Shown: positions 38,109 through 46,712 of the stretch, piece by piece
Numbering within the stretch: the first letter of the stretch is position 1
Layout of the letters: each line of letters opens with the position of its first letter
NCBI GenBank assembly: GCA_046233115.1
Contig: JBJXHM010000006.1
Coordinates: 248,001-312,000, forward strand
DNA from: JACOMY01 sp046233115
GTDB lineage: Bacteria > Pseudomonadota > Alphaproteobacteria > Kiloniellales > JACOMY01
Direction of reading: 5' to 3'
Length of the DNA: 64,000 nt
Position numbers and translations under genes: made by a program
The notes under the pieces: model-generated
Told to the model about the DNA's origin: nothing
The model's input: only the letters and a program-made list of their open reading frames with translations
The model's database searches: none

Positions 38109-39782
38109 CTAGAACAGTCCCTCGATCTGCCCTTGCTCGTTGAGATAAATCTTGTTGGCGGCCGGCGCGCGCGGCAGGCCGGGCATGGTCATGATGTCAC
38201 CGCAGACCACCACGATGAACTCCGCACCGGCCGAGAGGCGCACCTCGCGGATGGTGACCGAATGGCCCGAGGGCGCGCCCTTCAGGTTGGGATCGGTGGA
38301 GAAGGAGTACTGGGTCTTGGCCATGCAGACCGGGAAGTGGCCGTAGCCCTGGTCCTGCAGCTCGCGGAAGCGCGCCCGGACGGTCTTGTCGCCCTGGATG
38401 TCGTCGGCGCCGTAGAGCTTGGTCGCGATGGTCTTGACCTTCTCCCACAGCGGCAGGGCGTCGTCGTAGATCGGCGCGAACTGGCTGGTCTCGCCCTCGA
38501 TCAGGCCGACCACATGCTTGGCCAGCTCCTCGGTGCCCTTGCTGCCCTCGGCCCAGTGGTTGCAGCGGATCGCGGTGGTGCCCAGATTGCTCGCCACCTC
38601 CTGCACCGCCGCCACCTCGGCGTCGGTGTCGGTGATGAAGCGGTTGATCGCGACCACCGCCGGCACGCCGAAGGACTTCACATTGCGGATATGGCGGGCC
38701 AGGTTCTCGCAGCCCTTCTTCACCGCCTCGACGTTCTCGTTGCCCAGTTCCTCCTTGGCCACGCCGCCGTGCATCTTCAAGGCCCGGATGGTGGCGACGA
38801 TCACCGCCGCGTTGGGCTTCAGGCCCGCCTTGCGGCACTTGATGTCGAAGAACTTCTCCGCGCCCAGGTCGGCGCCGAAGCCGGCCTCGGTCACCACGAA
38901 GTCGGCCAGCTTCAGGGCCGTCTCGGTGGCGATCACGGTGTTGCAGCCGTGCGCGATGTTGGCGAAGGGACCGCCGTGGATGAAGGCCGGGTTGTTCTCC
39001 AGGGTCTGCACCAGGTTCGGCGCCAGCGCGTCCTTCAGCAGCACCGCCATGGCGCCGGGCGCGGAGAGCTCGGCCGCGGTCACCGGCTTCTTGTCGCGGG
39101 TGTAGGCGACGACGATCTTGCCCAGCCGCTCGGTCAGCTCCTTCAGGTTCCGCGAGAGGCAGAAGATCGCCATGATCTCGGAGGCCACGACGATGTCGAA
39201 GCCGTCCTCGCGCGGGAAGCCGTTGGCGACACCGCCCAGCGAGGAGTTGATCTGGCGCAGCGAGCGGTCATTCATGTCAACCACGCGGCGCCAGGCCACG
39301 CGGCGGCTGTCGATGCCGAGCTGGTTGCCCCAGTAGATGTGGTTGTCGATCAGGGCCGAGAGCAGGTTGTGCGCGGCGCCGATGGCGTGGAAGTCGCCGG
39401 TGAAGTGGAGGTTGATATCCTCCATCGGCACGACCTGGGCATAGCCGCCGCCGGCCGCACCGCCCTTCACGCCGAAGCAGGGACCGAGCGAGGGCTCGCG
39501 CAGGCAGATCATGGTCTTCTTGCCGATGCGGTTGAGCCCGTCGCCGAGGCCGACGGTGGTGGTGGTCTTGCCCTCGCCTGCCGGGGTCGGATTGATCGCG
39601 GTCACCAGGATCAGCTTGCCACGCGGCCGGTCAGCAAGGGTCTCGATGTACTCCAGCGAAACCTTGGCCTTGTAGGGACCGTAGTTCAGCAGGGCGTCGT
39701 CAGGAATACCGACCTTGGTACCGATCTCCCGGATCGGCTTCATGGTCGCTTCGCGGGCAATCTCAATATCGCTCTTGGGCAT
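38109..39782 (-). CDS. fhs: Formate--tetrahydrofolate ligase
   Basis: 557-residue enzyme that makes 10-formyltetrahydrofolate from formate, tetrahydrofolate and ATP. The ATP-binding loop PTPAGEGKTTTTVGL and the LREPSLGPCFGVKGGAAGGGYAQV block are near-invariant in the family. The ATG follows GAGGGG. It lies downstream of the sox genes on the same strand with a 160-base gap. It fits one-carbon handling of the methyl group released by the oxidase and of the formate released by HutG. Confidence 0.95.
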   Translation of the reverse strand: MPKSDIEIAREATMKPIREIGTKVGIPDDALLNYGPYKAKVSLEYIETLADRPRGKLILVTAINPTPAGEGKTTTTVGLGDGLNRIGKKTMICLREPSLGPCFGVKGGAAGGGYAQVVPMEDINLHFTGDFHAIGAAHNLLSALIDNHIYWGNQLGIDSRRVAWRRVVDMNDRSLRQINSSLGGVANGFPREDGFDIVVASEIMAIFCLSRNLKELTERLGKIVVAYTRDKKPVTAAELSAPGAMAVLLKDALAPNLVQTLENNPAFIHGGPFANIAHGCNTVIATETALKLADFVVTEAGFGADLGAEKFFDIKCRKAGLKPNAAVIVATIRALKMHGGVAKEELGNENVEAVKKGCENLARHIRNVKSFGVPAVVAINRFITDTDAEVAAVQEVASNLGTTAIRCNHWAEGSKGTEELAKHVVGLIEGETSQFAPIYDDALPLWEKVKTIATKLYGADDIQGDKTVRARFRELQDQGYGHFPVCMAKTQYSFSTDPNLKGAPSGHSVTIREVRLSAGAEFIVVVCGDIMTMPGLPRAPAANKIYLNEQGQIEGLF

Positions 39783-39942
39783 GGTGGTCCCCTCGTCAGG
39801 ACGGTCAGACTGTGTTGAGACGTCGCAGCAGGCTACGGTGAGTGCACACTAATGGCGGGCCGCTACCCGCAATAGCTCATGGACGACAGCACAAGGCCCC
39901 ATATCCGCCATTCCCCGACAAATTCTCTGCCGGGAACTTTGC

Positions 39943-40644
39943 CTAGCTCGCGATCAGGCTGCGCAGCGCGGTGAGCCCGAAAGGACCGCCCTGGAACTCC
40001 GCCATGGCGTCGATCAGACAGTCCCAGAGGTAGCAGGCCGAAGCGGAATCGAAGAGAAGGTGATAGGCCAAGGTACCGCCCAGATCCTGCCGGCAGATCA
40101 CCGCCGACATGCGCGCCATCGAGGTCTGGGCGATCGAGAGGTCGGCGAACTTGGCCGGCCGCAGATCGACGCCACAGAGCTTCGCCAGCATGGCCGCGGT
40201 CTGGCTGCCGCTGACCAGGAACCAGGCGTGGGACTCCTGGCGCAGCAGCGGGAAGCCGCGCTCCTTGGCCCGGCTCGCCTTCCAGGTGGTCTCCAACTCC
40301 GCCGGATCGGCGGCGCCTTCCTGCAGGCTGCCGAGCAGCATAATTTCCTCGTTGGCCAGGCGCAGCGCCAGGCCGCCGTCCTCTTGGACCGCCGCCTGGT
40401 TGGGCGCCTCTGGGATGGTCACGCCCCTGCCCTTCATCCACTTGCAGGTCCCGGCCCCCTTGAAGCCGAAGCGCGGTAGTGGCGAGAGATCGGCGAGGCC
40501 CATCCGCCGGGCGGTCGCCAGTTCGTCGGTGGCGTTGCGATAGCCCACGGCGATCGACGAGAGACCCAGGTCCTCGAAGCGCGCGCCGGCGGCCTTGAGA
40601 CGCTCGTAGGCGAAGGAGCGGCGAAGTTGGATTGCGGCCGACAT
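39943..40644 (-). CDS. soxG: Sarcosine oxidase gamma subunit
   Basis: Gamma subunit of a heterotetrameric sarcosine-oxidase-type enzyme, 233 residues, a GcvT-like fold without own catalysis. It contains LPRFGFKGAGT near the N-terminus and QTSMARMSAVI further on, as in SoxG. The ATG at 40644 has AGGAG upstream; a GTG at 40653 overlapping the soxA stop is the alternative. Last of soxB-D-A-G. Confidence 0.87.
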   Translation of the reverse strand: MSAAIQLRRSFAYERLKAAGARFEDLGLSSIAVGYRNATDELATARRMGLADLSPLPRFGFKGAGTCKWMKGRGVTIPEAPNQAAVQEDGGLALRLANEEIMLLGSLQEGAADPAELETTWKASRAKERGFPLLRQESHAWFLVSGSQTAAMLAKLCGVDLRPAKFADLSIAQTSMARMSAVICRQDLGGTLAYHLLFDSASACYLWDCLIDAMAEFQGGPFGLTALRSLIAS

Positions 40645-40649
40645 GGCGA

Positions 40650-43610
40650 TCACATCTCCTGGCGCTTGTTGTCGGGATCGTAGAAGTGCGGCCTGGCGGC
40701 CGTGGCCTCCAGCAGCCTGCCGTTGGAGCGCTTGATGGTCAGCGGGTCGCCGACCTGGGTCTCCGCCGGGGCATAGGCCAGGCCGATGATCTGGCCGCAG
40801 GCCTCAGACCGGGCCGCCGAGGTGACGAAGCCCACCATCTCGTCGGCCTTGTCCAGCAGGATGTTGCTCTCCAGCGGCACCGGCTGGTCCTTCGGCAGGG
40901 TGAAGCCGACCAGGCGCCGCTTCGAGGGATGGCGCCGCCGGAGGTCGATCGAGCGTTGGCCGACGAAGAAGGGCTTCTTCATCGAGACCGCCCAGGCCAT
41001 GTCGACCTCGTCCGGCGTGGTCATGGCGTCGGTATCCTGGCCGATGATGATGTGGCCCTTCTCCATGCGCAGCACGCGCTGGGCCTCGACGCCGAAGGGG
41101 CGGATGCCCTCGGCCTTGCCGGCCTCCAGCAGCAGGGTCCAGAGCGCCTCGCCGTAGGAGGCCGGAACGTGGATCTCGTAGCCAAGCTCGCCGACGAAAC
41201 CGACGCGCAGGAAGCGGGCCGGGATGCCGGCGATCTTGCCCTCGCGCAGGCCCATGTAGGGGAAGGCCTCGGCCGAGAAGTCGACGTCGCTCTCCAGGCT
41301 CTGCATCACCGCGCGCGACTTGGGCCCGGCGATGTTCACCCCGGCGTAGGCCGCGGTCACGTTCGCCACGTCGACCTGCAGGCGCCACTGTGCGTTCCAC
41401 CAGAGCATCTGGCGGTAGACGCGGTCGACGCCGCTGGTGGTCGCGGTGACGTAGTAGTGCTGCTCGTCCAGGCGGCAGGCGACACCGTCATCAATCACCA
41501 CGCCCTGCTCGTTGGTCATCAGCACATAGCGCGAGCGGCCGACCGGCTGCTTCAGGTAGGCAAAGGTGTAGAGGCGGTTCATGAATTCGGCAGCATCGGG
41601 GCCGCGGATCTCCAGCCCGCCCAGAGTGGAGACGTCGATCAGGCCGACGTTGCCGCGCACGGCCGCCACCTCGCGCCGGATCGCTTCCTCCCGCTCGCCC
41701 CTGTTGCCGTAGAAGGCCGGGCGCCACCAGACGCCGGCGGTCATCATGACCGCGCCCTGGGTCTTGTGACGGTGGTGCATGGGGGTGAAGCGTTCGGGCT
41801 CGAAGACCCGGCCGCCCAGCACGCCCAGGGTCTCGGCGCTGAAGGGCGGGCGGGCCGTGGTGACGCCGGTCTCGGCCACGCTGCGGCCGGTGGCGTCGGC
41901 CACCAGGCGGGCCGCGGCCAGCGCCGCATGACGGCCCTGGCTGGGCCCCATGCCGACGGTGGAGAAGCGCTTCACCAGCTCCAACTCGTTGTAGCCCTCG
42001 GCCACGGCGTTCTGGATGTCCTTCACCTGCAGGTCCTCGTCGAAGTCGACGAAGTCCTTGCCGCGGCGGTGCTTGAAGATCGGCCAGGGGTGGTTGATCC
42101 CGGCCGCGCCGCGGTCGTCCGGAATCGCGGGCTCGCTGCCGGCGTCCAGGCCCAGCGCCTGCGCTGCCTGCCAGCCGGCCAGCGCACCCTCGGCCTCGAC
42201 CGCGGCCAGGTCGTAGGCCGAGTTGATCGAGCCAGCGAGAGTGAGCCCGCCCGGCAGGTTGGCGATGGTGAAGTGCGCGGCCGCGTCGTCGTAGGAGAGA
42301 CGTCCGCCGGCCTGCAGGGCAAGCTGATAGGTCGGGGTGTAGCCGACCGACATAGCCAGCAGATCGCAGTCGATGCCGATGCTGCCGTGGTCGTAGGTCC
42401 CGCGCCCGGTCAGCCGAGAGACCCGCACCTGGCCCAGGTGCAGCCCGTCGCCGCGCGCCACGGCCTCCTGCACGCAGTGGCCGGCGATCACCCGGAAGTT
42501 CCGGTCGGCGGCCGCCTTGGCCAGCGGCCCCTCGCCCGGCCCCTCGCGCAGCTCGACGATTGCGGCGACCTCGACGCCGCAGTCGTCCAGGTCCAGCGCC
42601 ACACCGTAGGCATGGTCGTTGCCGGCCAGCACCACCGCGCGCTTGCCCGGCCTGACGCCGTAGAGGCGGATCAGCCGCTGCGCGGCCGAGCCCAGCATGA
42701 CGCCCGGCAGGTCGTTGTTGCGGAACTGGGCCGGCTGCTCGAAGGAGCCCTGGGCCAGGACCAGTTGCTTGGCTCGCACCTTGTAGAGCCGGTCGCCCTT
42801 GATCACCGGCAGGTAATGGTCGGCGAACCAGCCGTTGCAGACCGCGTCGGTCATGATTTCCAGGCCCGGCGTCGCCTCGGCCTCGGCGATCAGCGCCTCG
42901 CGCCGGCGCAGACCCGCCGCCGCATCGGCCTCGAAGCGGGCGTAGCAGAGCGCGCCGCCCAGGGTCGGCTGCTCTTCGACCAGCAGCACCTCGGCGCCGG
43001 CCTTGGCCGCCGTGATCGCCGCGGTGAGGCCGGCCGCACCGCCGCCCACGACCACCAGGTCGTAGAAGAGGTAGGCCTTATCGAAATAGCCGTGCTCGGC
43101 CTTGAGGTCGACCTTGCCGAGGCCGGCCTTGTCGCGAATGATCTGCTCCCAGAAGCGATCGAAGCGCGGCTTGTTGAAGGTGCGGTAGTAGAAGCCCACC
43201 GGCATGAAGCGGCCGAGGTGGTCGAGATAGGCCTCGCGGTCCTTCTTCAGGCTGCCCTTGTAGTTCTGGCCCATGACCTCCAGGCCGTCGCGGATCGGCA
43301 GGCGGTCGGCCAGCACGTTGGGCTCGCCCGGAAGCTGCACCAGGGTGTTGGCGTCCTGGCCGGCCATGGTCAGCACGCCGCGCGGACGGTGGTACTTGAA
43401 GGAGCGCGACAGCAGCCAGACGTCGTTGGCCGCCAGCGCCGAGGCGACAGAGTCGCCGGCCAGACCGCAGTAATAGCGCCCCTCGAAGGAGAAGGTCACC
43501 GGCTTGGCGTGGTCGACCAGCAGGCCGGCCGGCGGGCTCAGGCGATTGGCCTGGTCGAGCAGGCTGGAGCGCCTGGCACCGGTGGCACTGGTCTTGGGAG
43601 TGCTCGCCAT
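40650..43610 (-). CDS. soxA: Sarcosine oxidase alpha subunit
   Basis: 986-residue alpha subunit. The N-terminal part has a 2Fe-2S-like/SoxA_A3 region and an FAD/NAD-binding Rossmann segment (YDLVVVGGGAAGLTAAITAAKAGAEVLLVEEQ), the C-terminal ~400 residues are a GcvT-like folate-binding domain that accepts the methylene group onto tetrahydrofolate. The ATG at 43610 overlaps the soxD stop (ATGA). Length matches SoxA proteins. The methyl donor may be sarcosine or a related N-methyl or cyclic amino acid. Confidence 0.92.
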   Translation of the reverse strand: MASTPKTSATGARRSSLLDQANRLSPPAGLLVDHAKPVTFSFEGRYYCGLAGDSVASALAANDVWLLSRSFKYHRPRGVLTMAGQDANTLVQLPGEPNVLADRLPIRDGLEVMGQNYKGSLKKDREAYLDHLGRFMPVGFYYRTFNKPRFDRFWEQIIRDKAGLGKVDLKAEHGYFDKAYLFYDLVVVGGGAAGLTAAITAAKAGAEVLLVEEQPTLGGALCYARFEADAAAGLRRREALIAEAEATPGLEIMTDAVCNGWFADHYLPVIKGDRLYKVRAKQLVLAQGSFEQPAQFRNNDLPGVMLGSAAQRLIRLYGVRPGKRAVVLAGNDHAYGVALDLDDCGVEVAAIVELREGPGEGPLAKAAADRNFRVIAGHCVQEAVARGDGLHLGQVRVSRLTGRGTYDHGSIGIDCDLLAMSVGYTPTYQLALQAGGRLSYDDAAAHFTIANLPGGLTLAGSINSAYDLAAVEAEGALAGWQAAQALGLDAGSEPAIPDDRGAAGINHPWPIFKHRRGKDFVDFDEDLQVKDIQNAVAEGYNELELVKRFSTVGMGPSQGRHAALAAARLVADATGRSVAETGVTTARPPFSAETLGVLGGRVFEPERFTPMHHRHKTQGAVMMTAGVWWRPAFYGNRGEREEAIRREVAAVRGNVGLIDVSTLGGLEIRGPDAAEFMNRLYTFAYLKQPVGRSRYVLMTNEQGVVIDDGVACRLDEQHYYVTATTSGVDRVYRQMLWWNAQWRLQVDVANVTAAYAGVNIAGPKSRAVMQSLESDVDFSAEAFPYMGLREGKIAGIPARFLRVGFVGELGYEIHVPASYGEALWTLLLEAGKAEGIRPFGVEAQRVLRMEKGHIIIGQDTDAMTTPDEVDMAWAVSMKKPFFVGQRSIDLRRRHPSKRRLVGFTLPKDQPVPLESNILLDKADEMVGFVTSAARSEACGQIIGLAYAPAETQVGDPLTIKRSNGRLLEATAARPHFYDPDNKRQEM

Positions 43611-43906
43611 CACTTGGCCTCCTCGCGCGGCTCGAAGTCGACGCGTTCGCTGAAGAGCTCGCTGGCCGGATAGGTGCGCAGGATCTCGTCGGTCACGGTG
43701 CTGCGCTCGGCGATGAACCAGTAGCTGGAGGGGGTGTGGCACCACCACTCGCGCACCACGCCGAGGACGTTGTTCGACAGGAAGACGTGATCGGCCCAGG
43801 CCGCATCGTCCAGGTCGCGGGGATCCGGCTGCTCCACCACCTCGCCGCCGCAGGCGAACTCCGAGATGTTGCGGGGCCCGTTCAGCGGGCAGGTCATGAT
43901 CTTCAT
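43610..43906 (-). CDS. soxD: Sarcosine oxidase delta subunit, variant zinc site
   Basis: 98-residue delta subunit. In classical SoxD a zinc is held by two cysteines in CPxCG, a histidine and a later cysteine. Here the first motif reads CPLNG (C6 kept, the second cysteine is N9) and the later one HTPSS (H57 kept, the last cysteine is S61). The rest (EFACGGEV, the WAD...V block, VREWWCH, YWFIAER) follows the family. Four-base overlap with soxA. Loss of two ligands points to the SoxD variant class, possibly zinc-free. Confidence 0.87.
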   Translation of the reverse strand: MKIMTCPLNGPRNISEFACGGEVVEQPDPRDLDDAAWADHVFLSNNVLGVVREWWCHTPSSYWFIAERSTVTDEILRTYPASELFSERVDFEPREEAK

Positions 43907-43919
43907 CGCTTTGCTCCGC

Positions 43920-45161
43920 TTAGTGGCTGGCCGCCGTGGCGCCCATCTCGTTGACCAGGTCGAAGGTCTTGAAACGGGTCAGGCGGAAGGGCTCCAGGAT
44001 CGCCGGCTGCTTCTCGGCGGCGACGCACTCGGCCATGGTCTTGCCGCTGATCGGGGTGGCCTTGAAGCCCCAGGTGCCCCAACCGGCGTCCAGCCAGTAG
44101 TTGCGCAGCGGGCTCTCGCCCATGATCGGGCTGTAGTCCGGGGTCATGTCGGTGATGCCGGCCCACTGCCGCAGCAGCCGCACCCGCGCCAGGAAGGGGA
44201 AGAGCTCCAGGGTATGCCCGATCAGGCTCTCCTTCAGGTCGAGGGTCGAGCGGGTCGAGTAGAGCTCGTAGGGGTCGGAGCCGCCGCCGATCACCAACTC
44301 GCCGCGCGAGGTCTGCGAGACGTAGGCATGCAGGCCCGCCGAGGAGACCAGCGGGTCGAGGAAGGGCTTCAGCGGCTGGGTCACCATGGCCTGCAGCGGG
44401 TAGCTGCGGATCGGCAGGCGGAAGCCGGCCATCTGCGAGACCACGCTGGAGTAGCCGGCGACGGCCTGGACGATGTTGCCGGCGCGGATGGTGCCGCGGT
44501 TGGTCTCCACCGCGACCGCCCGGTCGCCCTCCTTGACGATGCCCAAGGCCTCGGTGCGCTGGTGCACCTCGACCCCGCGGTCCATGGCGCGTGCGGCGAA
44601 ACCCCAGGCCACCGCGTCGTGGCGGCCGGTGCCGCCGTCCGGGTGCCACAGGCCGGCAAGGATCGGATAGCGGTGGTCTTCCGGCATGTGCAGGCTGGGC
44701 ACCAGCTCCTGGATCTGCTGGCGGTCCACCATCTCGATCCCGGTGCCACAGTGCTTGCCGACCTCGGCACGCATGCGGAAGGTGCGCACCGTGGCGTCAG
44801 AGTGGGCCAGGGTGAGCTGTCCGCGCTGGGTGTAGAGCAGGTTATAGTCCAGCTCGTCGGAGAGGGTCTGAAACAGCTCGACGCTCTGCTTGTAGAAGCG
44901 CACCGACTCCGGCGTGATGTAGTTCGATCGGATGACCGCCGTGTTGCGGGCGGTGTTGCCGCCGGCCAAGTAGCCCTTGTCGATCACGCAGATCTTGCGG
45001 ATACCGTGGTAGGTCGAGAGGAAGTAGGCCGTGGCCAGGCCGTGCCCGCCCGCGCCGATGATGACGACGTCGTAGGACGGCTTGAGATCCGCCGCGAAAC
45101 GGAAGTCGGGCCGCGGCGAATACTGGCTTTTCAGGCCATGTTTCAGAAGTGTGAAGACCAT
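43920..45161 (-). CDS. soxB: Sarcosine oxidase beta subunit
   Basis: 413-residue flavoprotein with the catalytic FAD and the covalent FMN site at the subunit interface. Seen: FAD-binding YDVVIIGAGGHGLATAYFL at residues 30-48, and the RHDAVAWG motif (H181) where the FMN-linking histidine lies in relatives. It oxidises the amine to an imine; electrons go to oxygen giving hydrogen peroxide. First gene of soxB-D-A-G, divergent from ogt. Confidence 0.92.
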   Translation of the reverse strand: MVFTLLKHGLKSQYSPRPDFRFAADLKPSYDVVIIGAGGHGLATAYFLSTYHGIRKICVIDKGYLAGGNTARNTAVIRSNYITPESVRFYKQSVELFQTLSDELDYNLLYTQRGQLTLAHSDATVRTFRMRAEVGKHCGTGIEMVDRQQIQELVPSLHMPEDHRYPILAGLWHPDGGTGRHDAVAWGFAARAMDRGVEVHQRTEALGIVKEGDRAVAVETNRGTIRAGNIVQAVAGYSSVVSQMAGFRLPIRSYPLQAMVTQPLKPFLDPLVSSAGLHAYVSQTSRGELVIGGGSDPYELYSTRSTLDLKESLIGHTLELFPFLARVRLLRQWAGITDMTPDYSPIMGESPLRNYWLDAGWGTWGFKATPISGKTMAECVAAEKQPAILEPFRLTRFKTFDLVNEMGATAASH

Positions 45162-45263
45162 GTCAGCTATCTAGCCTCAGCGCTGTGCGACCGGCAGGCT
45201 GCAATCGACACAAACCGCTGCAGGAGCGTCAAGGGTCTTCACGGAGCCAAGGAGAAAAGGTCC

Positions 45264-45719
45264 ATGCATAGAGCCAGCCTGATGACGCCGATCGGCGGGG
45301 TCGGCCTGCTGGAGAAGGACGAGCACATCGTCGAGGTCTACTGGACCGACCGCTCGCTGCCGGCAGAGACGCCGCTGCTGCAGCGGGCCGTGGCTCAGCT
45401 CCAGGCCTATTTCGACGGCAGCCTGACCGAATTCGACCTGCCGCTGGCGCCGGCCGGCGGCGACTTCCAGCAAGCGGTGATGCAGGCCCTGATCGCCATC
45501 CCCTTCGGCCGCACCCGAACCTACGGCGAGATCGCCAAGGAACTCGGCAGCTACGGCCAGCCGGTCGGGGCGGCCTGCGGCGCCAACCCGATCCCGATCA
45601 TCATTCCCTGCCACCGCGTGCTTTCGGCCCAGGGCCTGGGCGGCTTCTCGGCGCGTGGCGGCGTGGAAACCAAGATCGCGCTCCTGAAGCACGAGGGCGC
45701 CTATCCCTTCCTGCTGTAG
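45264..45719 (+). CDS. ogt: Methylated-DNA--protein-cysteine methyltransferase
   Basis: 151-residue suicide DNA repair protein that removes alkyl groups from O6-guanine. The acceptor cysteine is C116 in PCHRV; the helix-turn-helix IPFGRTRTYGEIA precedes it. The ATG at 45264 follows AAGGAGAAAAGG. No Ada regulatory domain is present. It is divergent from soxB; a link to alkyl stress from methylamine oxidation is possible but unproven. Confidence 0.92.
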   Translation: MHRASLMTPIGGVGLLEKDEHIVEVYWTDRSLPAETPLLQRAVAQLQAYFDGSLTEFDLPLAPAGGDFQQAVMQALIAIPFGRTRTYGEIAKELGSYGQPVGAACGANPIPIIIPCHRVLSAQGLGGFSARGGVETKIALLKHEGAYPFLL

Positions 45720-45839
45720 CACTGTGCGGTTTCCACTCCCGCCGTCTTAGGCATAGAATCGGATCGAGGGGGGAGCATGTTGGGGCGTCGACCTGGTCCG
45801 GGCGACGCACCTTCCGGCAACAGCTTCGGGAGGGCAGAC

Positions 45840-46712
45840 ATGAGCAGGGACATCACCATGATCGGGCTGGGGTCGATGGGCTCGGCCCTGGCCAGGACCT
45901 TCCTCGACGCCGGCCATCGGCTCACGGTCTGGAACCGCACACCGGAGCGCATGGAACCGCTGGCAGCCGCAGGCGCTGTCGCGGCCGAGAGCGCCGCCGC
46001 AGCGGTGAGCGCCAGTCCGGTGATCCTGCTCTGCATCGCCGACTACGCCGCCACCGACCGACTGATCGAGGAGGCCGACCTACTCCCCCTCCTCCGTGAC
46101 CGGGTGCTGATCCAGCTCTCGACCGGGATGCCGCAGGAGGCGAGACAGCTCGGCGCCAGGGTGACCGCGGCCGGCGCGCACTATCTGGATGGCGCGATCA
46201 TGCCCTATCCGGACGGCATCGGTGCCGCCGACGCCCAGATCCTCTTCGCCGGGCCGCGCGCGGTCTACGAGGACTGCAAGCCGCTGCTCGACTGCCTGGG
46301 CGGGGACCTACGCTATGCCGGGTCCGACCCTGGCGCTGCGGCGATCCTGGACATGGCGCTGCTGACGCAGGAGCTCTGCGGCTACCTGGGCCTGCTGCAC
46401 GCGGCCAGAGTCTGCGAGGCGGAGGGGATCTCGGTCGAGACCCTGGCCACGCTGCAGCCGCAAGGCTCGCCGCTCGCCAAGATGGCGCTGCGCATCCACG
46501 CCAACGACTTCGAAAACCCAGGCGCCACCCTGGAGGTCTGGGACGCCGCCCTGGAGCATATCCTGAGCCAGGCCCGCGACGCCGGCATCAACAGCGAGGT
46601 GCCGGACTTCATTTCCAGCCTGTTCCGCCGCGCCATCGCCAGGGGCCACGGCCAGCACGAGATCGCAGCCCTCGTCGAGGTTCTGCGCGCAAATTGGGTC
46701 CCACGCGCCTAG
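45840..46712 (+). CDS. NAD(P)-dependent reductase, imine-reductase-like
   Basis: 290-residue beta-hydroxyacid-dehydrogenase/imine-reductase-type protein. N-terminal Rossmann loop GLGSMGSALA with TVWNRTPE (NADPH-type), then an all-helical C-terminal domain. LSTGMPQEARQLG and GAIMPYPDGIG resemble imine reductase blocks. The ATG at 45840 follows GGGAGG. Its stop overlaps the stop of the convergent TPR regulator by four bases. Substrate unknown; cyclic imines from amine oxidation are a fair guess. Confidence 0.83.
   Translation: MSRDITMIGLGSMGSALARTFLDAGHRLTVWNRTPERMEPLAAAGAVAAESAAAAVSASPVILLCIADYAATDRLIEEADLLPLLRDRVLIQLSTGMPQEARQLGARVTAAGAHYLDGAIMPYPDGIGAADAQILFAGPRAVYEDCKPLLDCLGGDLRYAGSDPGAAAILDMALLTQELCGYLGLLHAARVCEAEGISVETLATLQPQGSPLAKMALRIHANDFENPGATLEVWDAALEHILSQARDAGINSEVPDFISSLFRRAIARGHGQHEIAALVEVLRANWVPRA

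Noticed and set aside
40632..43673. 1013-codon plus-strand frame opposite soxA
   Set aside because: Antisense shadow; the composition is H/G/R/Q-rich with no motif, while soxA is unambiguous.
46709..46712. Four-base overlap of convergent stop codons
   Set aside because: A curiosity of tight packing; both genes are supported and nothing further follows from it.
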